Part shown: positions 6,396-12,507 of the stretch, in pieces
Layout: every line of letters starts with the position of its first letter
How positions within the stretch are numbered: position 1 is the stretch's first letter
Assembly: GCA_035468285.1 (NCBI GenBank)
Contig: DATISY010000105.1
Span: forward strand, 1-12,507
Source: PALSA-555 sp035468285
Lineage (GTDB): Bacteria; Actinomycetota; Acidimicrobiia; IMCC26256; PALSA-555
DNA length: 12,507 nt
Reading direction: 5' to 3'
Notes under the pieces: model-generated
The model's database searches: none
What the model saw: only the letters and a program-made list of their open reading frames with translations
What the model was told of the DNA's origin: nothing
Program-made: the position numbers and the translations under genes

Positions 6396-7592
6396 TCAGG
6401 CCCCGGTGGAGATCTCGACGGGCCGGTCGAGGGCGACGCCGACGAGCGTGCCGAGCTCTCGGAGCACCTCGGGTGCGGTCGGGTCGTCACCGCCGGACAG
6501 GACCGCGCTGGCGAGGTCGTCGAGGGCCTCGACGGCGTGGGGCGCGTCGAGGTCGTGGTCGAGGGCGGCCCGGACCCGCGCTGCGAACGGGGTGGGGTCG
6601 GGACCGGCGGGGCGGTCCGCGGCGACGAGGAGCCGGTGCAGCAGCGCGCTGCCCTCCTCGAGGTCGGTGTCGTACCACTCGAACCCGGCGCGGTAGTGGT
6701 GGCGCATGAGCGCGAGCCGGATGGCGCGGGCGTCGGCGGTCTTGAGGAGGTCGCTGACGAACACGAGGTTGCCGAGCGACTTGCTCATCTTCTCCCCCTC
6801 GTAGCTGACCATCGCGGAGTGCATCCAGTGTCGGGAGAAGGGCTGGCCGGTCACGCTTTCGCTCTGGGCGATCTCGCACTCGTGGTGGGGGAAGATCAGG
6901 TCGGTGCCCCCGCCGTGGAGGTCAAGGGGGACACCGAGGCTGGCGGTCGACATCACGGAGCACTCGATGTGCCAGCCGGGTCGCCCGACGCCGAACGGGG
7001 CGCGCCAGGCCGGCTCGTCGGGCAGGGACGGCTGCCAGAGGACGAAGTCGAGGGGGTCGCGGCGGTGCGGGTCCTCGGGTCGTCCGCCGCGGGCGGACGC
7101 GAGGCGCAGCATGTGGTCCCGGGAGTAGTGGGACAGCTCGCCGAAGCGGGGGAAGGTGGAGACGTCGAAGTACACGGTCCCGTGCGTCAGGTAGGCGTGG
7201 CCGGCGTCGAGGAGCTGGCCGATCATCTCGATCATCCCGGGGATGGCCTCGGTGGCGCGGGGCTCGGCCACCGGGGGGCGCATGCCGAGCGCGTCCATGT
7301 CGGCGCGGAAGCGGGCCAGTTCGGCTTCGGCGAGCTCGAGGTACGGGACGCCGAGCTCGCGGGCTTTCGGGAGGATGGAGTCGTCGACGTCGGTGACGTT
7401 GCGGACCATGCGGACCTCGTGGCCGAGGTCCTCGAGGCGGCGGGCGAGGAGGTCGTAGGCGAGGTACGTGGCGGCGTGCCCGAGGTGGGTCGAGTCGTAG
7501 GGGGTGATCCCACAGACGTACATGCGGACGATCGGTCCGGGCTCGAAGGGGACGACGCGCCGGTCCGCGGTGTCGAACAGCTGGATCGTCAC
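6396..7592 (-). CDS. mshC: Cysteine:1-D-myo-inositol 2-amino-2-deoxy-alpha-D-glucopyranoside ligase (MshC)
   Basis: 398 residues, a class I synthetase-like enzyme. It joins cysteine to GlcN-inositol using ATP, the penultimate step of mycothiol synthesis. Signs are MYVCGITPYDSTHLGHAATY (24-43), with zinc-ligand C27 and the HIGH-like THLGHA (H36, H39); RPGWHIECS (C211); FPHHE (H236, H237); and EGEKMSKSLGN with KMSKS at 268-272. MshC rather than cysteinyl-tRNA synthetase is indicated by CGITPYDSTHLGHA (CysS has CGPTVYD), by the short length, and by the missing C-terminal tRNA-binding part. Start is GTG 7592, overlapping the upstream npdG-like stop as GTGA. A true cysS should exist elsewhere in the genome. 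The gene implies a mycothiol-making actinobacterium. Confidence 0.93.
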   Translation of the reverse strand: MTIQLFDTADRRVVPFEPGPIVRMYVCGITPYDSTHLGHAATYLAYDLLARRLEDLGHEVRMVRNVTDVDDSILPKARELGVPYLELAEAELARFRADMDALGMRPPVAEPRATEAIPGMIEMIGQLLDAGHAYLTHGTVYFDVSTFPRFGELSHYSRDHMLRLASARGGRPEDPHRRDPLDFVLWQPSLPDEPAWRAPFGVGRPGWHIECSVMSTASLGVPLDLHGGGTDLIFPHHECEIAQSESVTGQPFSRHWMHSAMVSYEGEKMSKSLGNLVFVSDLLKTADARAIRLALMRHHYRAGFEWYDTDLEEGSALLHRLLVAADRPAGPDPTPFAARVRAALDHDLDAPHAVEALDDLASAVLSGGDDPTAPEVLRELGTLVGVALDRPVEISTGA

Positions 7593-8257
7593 GGTTCGCC
7601 TGCTTCGAGGCCGAGGAGTCGCAACGTGCCCTTTCCGTGGTGGCGGACGTTCACCGTCAGCAGTACGGCGGCGAACGCCTCGATGCCGATGGCGTTGGCG
7701 AGCGAGCCACCGTCGAACGCCCGCAGGTTCGGGATCGACGTAGCGATCCCCCGCACCGTGCGGCGGGCGTCGTCGTCGTCACCGCAGGCGATGATGTCGC
7801 TCTCGATCGGCGTGTCGAGCTGGGCCAGCGCGTCGGCGGGGATGAAGTGGAACGCGGCGACGACCCGAGCATCGGGGACGCGGGCCTGCATCGCGACCGC
7901 GACGGAGCCTTCGGGGGGAAGGACGGCGCGGAACTCGCGGTCGACGCGCTGGAGCCCGTTCGCCATCGCGATGACCACTTTGCCGGCGAGCAGCGCGGCG
8001 TGCGCCTCCGTGGTGTCGATCGCGGCCTCCCAGGTGGTGGCGACCACGACAACGTCCCGGGCGCCCGCCGCGGCCGCGTTCGTCCCGGGCCGCAGCTTCG
8101 CCACCCGGCTCCCCCACCGGTCGCGCAACTCATCGACGACGGTGCTGGACTTCACCTGATCACGAGAACCGGCGATCACGTCGAAGCCAACGTCGGAGAG
8201 CCGTGCGGCGAGGCCCCGACCGGCCGGGCCAGTCGCTCCGAGCACTCCGATCTCCAT
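7589..8257 (-). CDS. npdG: F420H2:NADP oxidoreductase family protein (NpdG/Fno)
   Basis: 222 residues, the normal family length. An N-terminal Rossmann fold has GATGPAGRGL (7-16) and GSR (30-32), the latter suited to the NADP 2'-phosphate. VVVATTWEAAIDTT (about 70-83) and VVIAMANGL follow. The C-terminal half carries family blocks AAFHFIPADALAQLD (134-148), ACGDDDDARRTVRG, and LRAFDGGSLANAIGIEAFAAVLL (about 178-200). The enzyme passes hydride between reduced deazaflavin F420 and NADP; in aerobic actinobacteria it is thought to work mainly as an NADPH-dependent F420 reductase. ATG 8257 is the first gene of the five-gene run. A CATGCT element ends 6 nt before the ATG and no Shine-Dalgarno is present, which suggests a leaderless message. 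A related NADP-binding protein without F420 use cannot be fully excluded. Confidence 0.85.
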   Translation of the reverse strand: MEIGVLGATGPAGRGLAARLSDVGFDVIAGSRDQVKSSTVVDELRDRWGSRVAKLRPGTNAAAAGARDVVVVATTWEAAIDTTEAHAALLAGKVVIAMANGLQRVDREFRAVLPPEGSVAVAMQARVPDARVVAAFHFIPADALAQLDTPIESDIIACGDDDDARRTVRGIATSIPNLRAFDGGSLANAIGIEAFAAVLLTVNVRHHGKGTLRLLGLEAGEP

Positions 8258-8263
8258 GCACCC

Positions 8264-8269
8264 AGCATG
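8264..8269 (-). promoter_or_regulatory. Candidate -10 element for the npdG-mshC-thrS operon (leaderless)
   Basis: CATGCT on the minus strand stands 6 nt before the npdG ATG, so transcription would start at or next to the start codon. It deviates from TANNNT at the first base. Confidence 0.35.
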
Positions 8270-8302
8270 GCACGACGCGACCGTCGCGCCCGGTGACGGG
8301 CG

Positions 8303-8308
8303 TACGCT
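8303..8308 (+). promoter_or_regulatory. Candidate -10 element for the 66-codon membrane gene (leaderless)
   Basis: TACGCT matches TANNNT and ends 7 nt before GTG 8316, the spacing expected when the transcript begins at the start codon. There is no Shine-Dalgarno sequence before that GTG. Confidence 0.5.
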
Positions 8309-8315
8309 GCGGCGT

Positions 8316-8516
8316 GTGAGTGACCCGCCTCGCCCTCGCGCTCCCGTGTCGCTGCGGGTGGTGGGTGTGATCGGCCTCGCGCTGCTCGCCTGGCTGCTGC
8401 TCGGCTCCGCGTTGAGTGTCGCCCACGCGGTGATCGCGTTGGCGGGCTACGTGATCGTCGCCGTCGTCGCGTACCTCGTCGGCAAGTGGGTGGGCCGACA
8501 CTCCGCACCTACCTGA
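8316..8516 (+). CDS. Small two-helix membrane protein of unknown function
   Basis: 66 residues; not recognised. A proline- and arginine-rich N-terminus (SDPPRPRAP) precedes two hydrophobic helices at about 14-33 (VVGVIGLALLAWLLLGSAL) and 36-56 (AHAVIALAGYVIVAVVAYLVG), then a short basic tail KWVGRHSAPT. I chose GTG 8316 because TACGCT lies 7 nt upstream in a leaderless-promoter layout; the frame is open further upstream to 8256, but that would run across the promoter and lacks a hydrophobic or conserved extension. It diverges from npdG across 58 bp and converges on dnaE with 36 bp between stops. Reality as a gene rests on the promoter, the helix pattern and the neat fit between flanking genes. 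Confidence 0.65.
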   Translation: MSDPPRPRAPVSLRVVGVIGLALLAWLLLGSALSVAHAVIALAGYVIVAVVAYLVGKWVGRHSAPT

Positions 8517-8552
8517 CCGTCAACCGGACCCGGCGCGCCCGCGGGGTGTCGC

Positions 8553-11500
8553 TCAGCAGATGCAGTCGGGGCCGAGCAGGATGCGGAGGTCGGCGAACAG
8601 CCCGTTGGTCGCATCGACCCGGAAGTCGTCGCTCAACCGCAGGACGGTCGTCTTCTCCGGTCGTTCGAGGTGCACGAAGACGAGGCTGTCCCCGGGGTGG
8701 CGGCGCAGCACGTCGGTGAGCTGGTCGACACGCTCGTCGGAGAGCCGGACGAGCGCCATGCGCACCCGGACGGGTGGCGCACCGTCGAGGGCGATCTCGG
8801 GGCGGGTGAGCTCCATGGCGACGATCTTGGGCTGGTCGTCGCGGCGGTCGAGGCGGCCCTTGACGCAGACGATGGCGTCGTCTTCGAGGAGGTGGCCGTG
8901 GTCCGCCATCGTCTTGGGGAAGACCATCACCTCGAGGGCGGCGCCGAGGTCCTCGAGCACGAAGGTGGCCATCAGGTCGCCTTTCTTCGTGTACTTGCGG
9001 GAGAGCGCAGTGACGATCCCGCCGACGGTGCGGAGCTCACCTTCGCGGGCGTCGCGGAACTCGGCGAGGGTGCAGTCGATGTGGCGGCGCAGGACCCGCT
9101 CGGTGCCGAGCAGCGGATGGTCGCTGACGTAGAGGCCGAGCATCTCCTTTTCGAAGTCGAGGCGGGTCTTGCGGTCGAAATCGGTGTCGGGGATGTCGAC
9201 CCGCTCCGAGAGGCCGCCGGGGTCGCCCCCGTCGGTGGTGCCGTCCCCGAAGAGGCTCATGATCCCGGCTTCGCGTTCGCGGCGGCGGCTGACCGTGTGG
9301 TCGACGATGGGCTCGAACACGTGGAGCAGCCCTTGGCGGGGGTGCTCCAGCGAATCGAACCCGCCCGCTTTGACGAGCGACTCGATGGTCCGCTTGTTCA
9401 GCGCGGACGGGTCGACGCGGTTGCAGAAGTCATAGAAGTCGAGGAACGGGCCCCCCTCGGTGCGGGCAGCGACGATCATCGCGACGACGCCTTCTCCGAC
9501 GTTGCGGACCGCGGACAGCCCGAACCGGATCGAACGGGTCCCGTCCCCGTCGACGGAGACCGAGAAGTCCGACACCGAGCTGTTCACGTCGGGCACGAGG
9601 ACCGGGATGCCCAGCTGGCGGCACTCGTTGAGGAACACCGCGGTCTGGTCCTTGTTGGTGCGCACGCTGGTGAGCAGCGCAGCGAGGTACTCGACGGGGT
9701 AGTTCGCCTTGAGGAACGCGGTCTGGTAGGCGAGGTAGCCGTACCCGACGGAGTGGGACTTGTTGAACGAGTAGTCGGCGAACGGCTCGATGGTGTCGAA
9801 GATCTTCTCGCCGAACGCGCGGGCGTGACCTTGGGTGACGCAGCCGTCGACGAACTTGGAGCGCTCCTGGGCGATGAGGGAGCGGATCTTCTTGCCGGTT
9901 GCTTTCCGGAGGTTGTCGGCCTCTTCGAGCGTGTACCCGGCGAGCTGCTGCGCGACGCGCATCAGCTGCTCCTGGTAGATCATCAGCCCGTAGGTGGGTC
10001 GGAGGATGTCTTCGAGGTCGGGGTGCGGGTAGTCGACGAGGCGACGGCCGTTCTTGCGGTCGGCGTACTCGGTGTGCCAGTTCTGGGCCATCGGGCCGGG
10101 CCGGTAGAGGGCGACGAGCGCGGCGATGTCCTCGAAGCTCGTGGGGGCGAGGCGCTGGAGCAGGGAGCGGACCTGCGCGCCTTCCAGCTGGAAGACCCCG
10201 ACGGTGTCGCCCCGGCGGAGCAGGTCGAAGGTCTGGGGGTCGTCGAGCGGGACGTGGTCGATGTCGGGGCGCTGGCCGGTCGAGGCTTCGATGAGATCGA
10301 GGGTGATCTCGAGCACGTCGAGGTTCCGCAGCCCGAGGAAGTCCATCTTGAGCAGGCCGAGGTCCTCGACGCCGTGCATCTCGTACTGGGTGACGATCGG
10401 CGAGTCGGCGAGGTCCCGGCCGGGCTCGGGTTTGCGTTGCACCGGGAGGTACTCGGTGAGCGGCTCGCGGGTGATGACCACCGCGGCGGCGTGGATGCCG
10501 TCTTGGCGGCGGAGCCCTTCGAGGCCCCGGGCGACGTCGATGACGCGGCGGGCGTCGGGGTCGGCGCTGTACAGCTCGCGGAGCTCGACCGCCATCTTGT
10601 AGCCGTCGTCCTGTCCCGGGACGAGCTCGAGGCAGGCGCGCAGCGGCGTGTCCCGTCCCATGATGAGGGGCGGCATCAGCTTGGCGATCCGGTCCCCCAT
10701 CCCGTACGGGTAGCCGAGGACCCGGGAGGCGTCCCGCACCGCGGCTCGGGCCTTGATCGTCGAGAAGGTGACGATCTGGGCGACGTGGTCGGCGCCGTAG
10801 CGCTCCGCGGCGTAACGGATCATCTCGCCACGGGAGCGGGAGTCGAAGTCCATGTCGATGTCGGGCATCTGGGCCCGACCCGGGTTCAGGAACCGCTCGA
10901 ACAGCAGGTCGTAGCGGATGGGGTCGATGTCGACGATGCCGAGGCAGAACGCGACGCAGGACCCGGCCGCGCTCCCCCGGCCGGGGCCGACCCGGATGCG
11001 GCGCTCCCGGGCGTAGCGGACGAGGTCCCACACGACGAGGAAGTACGCCGAGAACCCCATCGTCTTGATGACGCCGAGCTCGTAGTCGATGCGCTGCGCG
11101 ACGTTGGCGGGGACGGGGTCGCCGTACCGGGTGGTCGCGCCGGCGAGGGTGAGGTCGCGCAGGTACGAGTCCTCGTCGTGGCCCGCGGGGGTCGGGAAGG
11201 AGGGCAGCACGGCGTTGTCGAACTCGATCTCGACGTCGGCCCGCTCCGCGATCCACAGCGTGTTGTCACATGCCTCTTCGTAGTCGGCGAACAGGGCCCG
11301 CATCTCCGCTGCGGACTTGAGATAGAACTCCTCACCTTCGAACTTGAGCCGCTTGGGGTCGTCGCGGGTCGAGCCGGTCTGCACGCACAGCAGCGCGTCG
11401 TGCGCCTCGGCGTCTTCGCGGCTGGTGTAGTGGCTGTCGTTCGTGGCGAGCAGGGGTGCGCCGAGGTCCCGGGCGATGCGCAGCAGGCCTGGGTTGACGC

Positions 11501-12056
11501 GCTGCTGGTCGGCGAGGCCGTGGTCTTGCAGCTCGATGAAGAACCGCTCCCGGCCGACGACGTCCTGGAACCGAGCGGCGAGCTCCCGGGCGCCCTGGTG
11601 GTCGTCGACGAGGAGGCGTTGACAGATCGCGCTGCCGAGACAGCCGCTGGTCGCGATGAGTCCCTCGCCGTACTGCTCGAGCAGCTCGAAGTCGACGCGG
11701 GGCTTGTAGAAGAACCCGTCGAGGTACGCCAGCGACGAGATCTTGATGAGGTTGCGGTAGCCGGCGTTGGTCTCGGCGAGGAGGGTGAGGTGGAAGATGT
11801 CGTGGTCGTCGCGGCGGGGACGGTCGAAGCGGCTCGTCGCGACGAAGTAGGCCTCCATGCCGATGATCGGCTTGATGCCGTGCTCGCGTGCCGCCTTGTA
11901 GAACTCGAGGACGCCGTACATGTTCCCGTGGTCGGTGATTCCCACCGCGGGCTGCCCGTCGGCCGCGGCGGTCGCGATCACGTCGCTGACCCGGGCCGCG
12001 CCGTCCAGCATCGAGTACTCGGTGTGGAGGTGCAGGTGTGCGAACGACTGCTTCAC
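8553..12056 (-). CDS. dnaE: DNA polymerase III alpha subunit (replicative polymerase)
   Basis: 1167 residues, full length. The N-terminal PHP domain (1 to about 270) has HLHTEYSMLDG, ITDHGNMYG, GMEAYF, FHLTL, SGCLG and TNDSHY. All nine expected metal ligands are present: H9, H11, D18, H43, E68, H89, C139, D207, H209. The polymerase core has GPGRGSAAGS (357-366), catalytic aspartates in PDIDMDF (D401, D403), and LLKMDFLGLRNL (D572). The helix-hairpin-helix region is near 850-905 and the OB fold near 1008-1085 (GGIVTALSRKYTKKGDLMATFVL). The protein ends LLGPDCIC. It copies the chromosome within the Pol III holoenzyme, and the intact PHP domain suggests built-in proofreading, as in mycobacterial DnaE1. 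The clamp-binding site reads IMSLF (932-936). I chose GTG 12056, giving VKQSFAHLHLHTEYS; GTG 12089 would add 11 non-conserved residues from inside a DnaA-like box. Confidence 0.96.
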   Translation of the reverse strand: MKQSFAHLHLHTEYSMLDGAARVSDVIATAAADGQPAVGITDHGNMYGVLEFYKAAREHGIKPIIGMEAYFVATSRFDRPRRDDHDIFHLTLLAETNAGYRNLIKISSLAYLDGFFYKPRVDFELLEQYGEGLIATSGCLGSAICQRLLVDDHQGARELAARFQDVVGRERFFIELQDHGLADQQRVNPGLLRIARDLGAPLLATNDSHYTSREDAEAHDALLCVQTGSTRDDPKRLKFEGEEFYLKSAAEMRALFADYEEACDNTLWIAERADVEIEFDNAVLPSFPTPAGHDEDSYLRDLTLAGATTRYGDPVPANVAQRIDYELGVIKTMGFSAYFLVVWDLVRYARERRIRVGPGRGSAAGSCVAFCLGIVDIDPIRYDLLFERFLNPGRAQMPDIDMDFDSRSRGEMIRYAAERYGADHVAQIVTFSTIKARAAVRDASRVLGYPYGMGDRIAKLMPPLIMGRDTPLRACLELVPGQDDGYKMAVELRELYSADPDARRVIDVARGLEGLRRQDGIHAAAVVITREPLTEYLPVQRKPEPGRDLADSPIVTQYEMHGVEDLGLLKMDFLGLRNLDVLEITLDLIEASTGQRPDIDHVPLDDPQTFDLLRRGDTVGVFQLEGAQVRSLLQRLAPTSFEDIAALVALYRPGPMAQNWHTEYADRKNGRRLVDYPHPDLEDILRPTYGLMIYQEQLMRVAQQLAGYTLEEADNLRKATGKKIRSLIAQERSKFVDGCVTQGHARAFGEKIFDTIEPFADYSFNKSHSVGYGYLAYQTAFLKANYPVEYLAALLTSVRTNKDQTAVFLNECRQLGIPVLVPDVNSSVSDFSVSVDGDGTRSIRFGLSAVRNVGEGVVAMIVAARTEGGPFLDFYDFCNRVDPSALNKRTIESLVKAGGFDSLEHPRQGLLHVFEPIVDHTVSRRREREAGIMSLFGDGTTDGGDPGGLSERVDIPDTDFDRKTRLDFEKEMLGLYVSDHPLLGTERVLRRHIDCTLAEFRDAREGELRTVGGIVTALSRKYTKKGDLMATFVLEDLGAALEVMVFPKTMADHGHLLEDDAIVCVKGRLDRRDDQPKIVAMELTRPEIALDGAPPVRVRMALVRLSDERVDQLTDVLRRHPGDSLVFVHLERPEKTTVLRLSDDFRVDATNGLFADLRILLGPDCIC

Positions 12057-12081
12057 GGTCCCCGTTCTCGGCGCCCGTCGG

Positions 12082-12113
12082 TTGTCCACAGGCTCCCGGT
12101 GCCCTGTGGAGAA
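12082..12113. promoter_or_regulatory. Inverted pair of DnaA-box-like sites in the dnaE leader
   Basis: TTGTCCACA (12082-12090, plus) is a perfect actinobacterial-type DnaA box. TGTGGAGAA (12105-12113) is TTCTCCACA on the minus strand, one base off. They form an 11-bp inverted repeat with one mismatch (TTGTCCACAGG and CCTGTGGAGAA), separated by 10 bp. The sites lie 26-57 nt before the dnaE GTG and downstream of the predicted promoter, so a bound protein could block dnaE transcription. In the RNA the 8-bp perfect core would also form a hairpin. Confidence 0.5.
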
Positions 12114-12132
12114 CTACAAGCGTGTAACTCTG

Positions 12133-12161
12133 AACCTACGCCTGGGGGCGCCGCGCCGCAA
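12133..12161 (-). promoter_or_regulatory. Candidate dnaE promoter
   Basis: Minus strand: -35 TTGCGG (12161-12156), a 17-nt spacer, then -10 TAGGTT (12138-12133). Both hexamers and the spacing suit a housekeeping sigma factor of an actinobacterium. Transcription would begin near 12126, leaving a leader of about 70 nt that contains the inverted DnaA-like boxes. Confidence 0.4.
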
Positions 12162-12172
12162 GCGAAGCGGGG

Positions 12173-12507
12173 TCAGGCCCGGCCGCGGCCGGCGACGAGG
12201 GGGACGAGCATCTCGGCGGGCGTGATCGACCCGTGGGCCGAGATGAGCCCGGCCTCGCGGGGCAGGGCCGGGTCGAGGTAGGCGACCGGGTCTCGGGCGG
12301 CGAGCACGACATCGCCGACCCGCCGGCGGGTGGCGGGTGACGGCGCCGGACCCAGCCAGCCGTCGTCGAGCAGCTCCTCCCGGCCGAGCACCCACGCCTC
12401 GGCGCCGTACAAGGCGGTCGCGGTGGCGAGGAGCTCCGCCGCCGCGCCCGGTTGGGCGTGGAGGTAGCGGACGCGGCCGTCGCCGGAGCCCCGCTCGAAG
12501 CAGCCTG
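12173..12507 (-). CDS. Alkaline phosphatase family protein (nucleotide pyrophosphatase/phosphodiesterase-like), N-terminus beyond window
   Basis: Only the last 110 residues are visible; the frame stays open to the right edge with no stop, so the gene is cut by the window, not truncated in the genome as far as can be seen. The segment reads VRYLHAQPGAAAELLATA, then YGAEAWVLGREELLDDGWLG, VGDVVLAARDPVAYLDP, and ends HGSITPAEMLVPLVAGRGRA. The stretches AWVLxREE...GW.G, GDVVxAA and HGSxTPAEMLVPL are typical of the C-terminal end of the actinobacterial alkaline-phosphatase-superfamily branch annotated as nucleotide pyrophosphatase/phosphodiesterase. The metal-binding and catalytic threonine region lies outside the window, so activity cannot be judged. 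It is on the same strand as dnaE, with 116 bp to the dnaE start and its own stop (TGA) well before the dnaE promoter. Confidence 0.8.
   Translation of the reverse strand, partial: GCFERGSGDGRVRYLHAQPGAAAELLATATALYGAEAWVLGREELLDDGWLGPAPSPATRRRVGDVVLAARDPVAYLDPALPREAGLISAHGSITPAEMLVPLVAGRGRA

Noticed and set aside
6396..7592. Cysteinyl-tRNA synthetase instead of MshC.
   Set aside because: CGITPYDSTHLGHA replaces the CysS-type CGPTVYD, and the protein lacks the C-terminal tRNA-binding region, so MshC fits better.
5062..8159. Long plus-strand frames opposite thrS, mshC and npdG (544 and 595 codons).
   Set aside because: They are shadows of three clear genes: biased composition, no domains, and ends that ignore gene borders.
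8517..8552. Shared intrinsic terminator between the small membrane gene and dnaE.
   Set aside because: The gap is GC-rich (ACCC...GGGGT) but the arms pair for only four bases and no T-run follows on either strand.
12057..12089. GTG 12089 as the dnaE start.
   Set aside because: It adds 11 residues with no counterpart in DnaE proteins and starts inside a DnaA-like box. GTG 12056 gives the usual N-terminus just before the HLHxHTEYS motif. Not fully excluded.
12139..12172. Terminator after the phosphatase gene.
   Set aside because: Only a 4-bp stem (CCGC and GCGG) is visible and there is no T-run. The region is better read as the dnaE promoter.
8670..12281. A 1203-codon open frame antisense to the whole of dnaE.
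   Set aside because: Very GC-rich codon use removes stops from the complementary frame. The translation is low-complexity (V, E, G, D, R rich), has no motif, and dnaE on the other strand is certain.

Overview
This is a very GC-rich chromosomal window from an actinobacterium. Four things point that way: an MshC-type cysteine ligase (mycothiol synthesis), an F420-dependent NADPH reductase family member, an actinobacterial PgsA followed by a PIM-type acyltransferase, and a DnaE whose PHP domain keeps the full set of metal ligands. Many genes start with GTG, junctions overlap as GTGA, and -10 elements have the TANNNT form. A deep-branching class such as Acidimicrobiia would fit, but that placement is an inference. 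All ten genes are of chromosomal type. I see no tRNA, rRNA, CRISPR array, insertion sequence, phage gene or toxin-antitoxin pair.

Layout. The left edge (1-1208, minus) holds the 5' part of a PIM-type acyltransferase overlapped by pgsA: phosphatidylinositol-phosphate synthesis followed by acylation. A diverging EF-G2-like gene (1380-3392, plus) follows a 171-bp gap that carries a perfect palindrome, an inverted repeat, a -10-like element and a strong Shine-Dalgarno sequence. Converging on it, only 7 bp away, is a tight five-gene minus-strand run (8257 down to 3400): npdG-like F420:NADP oxidoreductase, mshC, thrS, a HIT-family Ap4A phosphorylase-like gene, and an unknown two-helix membrane protein. 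Gaps in this run are -4, +29, -4 and +10 nt. A 58-bp divergent gap then leads to a 66-codon membrane protein (8316-8516, plus). After it comes the replicative polymerase gene dnaE (12056 down to 8553, minus). The right edge holds the C-terminal part of an alkaline-phosphatase-superfamily protein (minus).

How the genes relate. In mycobacteria thrS, the HIT gene, pgsA, patA and pimA form one co-directional block. The same order and strand is kept here, but the EF-G2-like gene on the opposite strand and the small membrane protein sit between the HIT gene and pgsA. The operon therefore mixes translation (thrS, HIT), low-molecular-weight thiol synthesis (mshC) and deazaflavin redox (npdG).

The most interesting signals are modest ones. 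They are a pair of inverted DnaA-box-like 9-mers between the predicted dnaE promoter and its start, non-canonical switch residues in the EF-G paralogue, a degenerate clamp-binding motif in DnaE, and facing leaderless-type promoters at 8258-8315. I do not find a convincing new multi-gene system.
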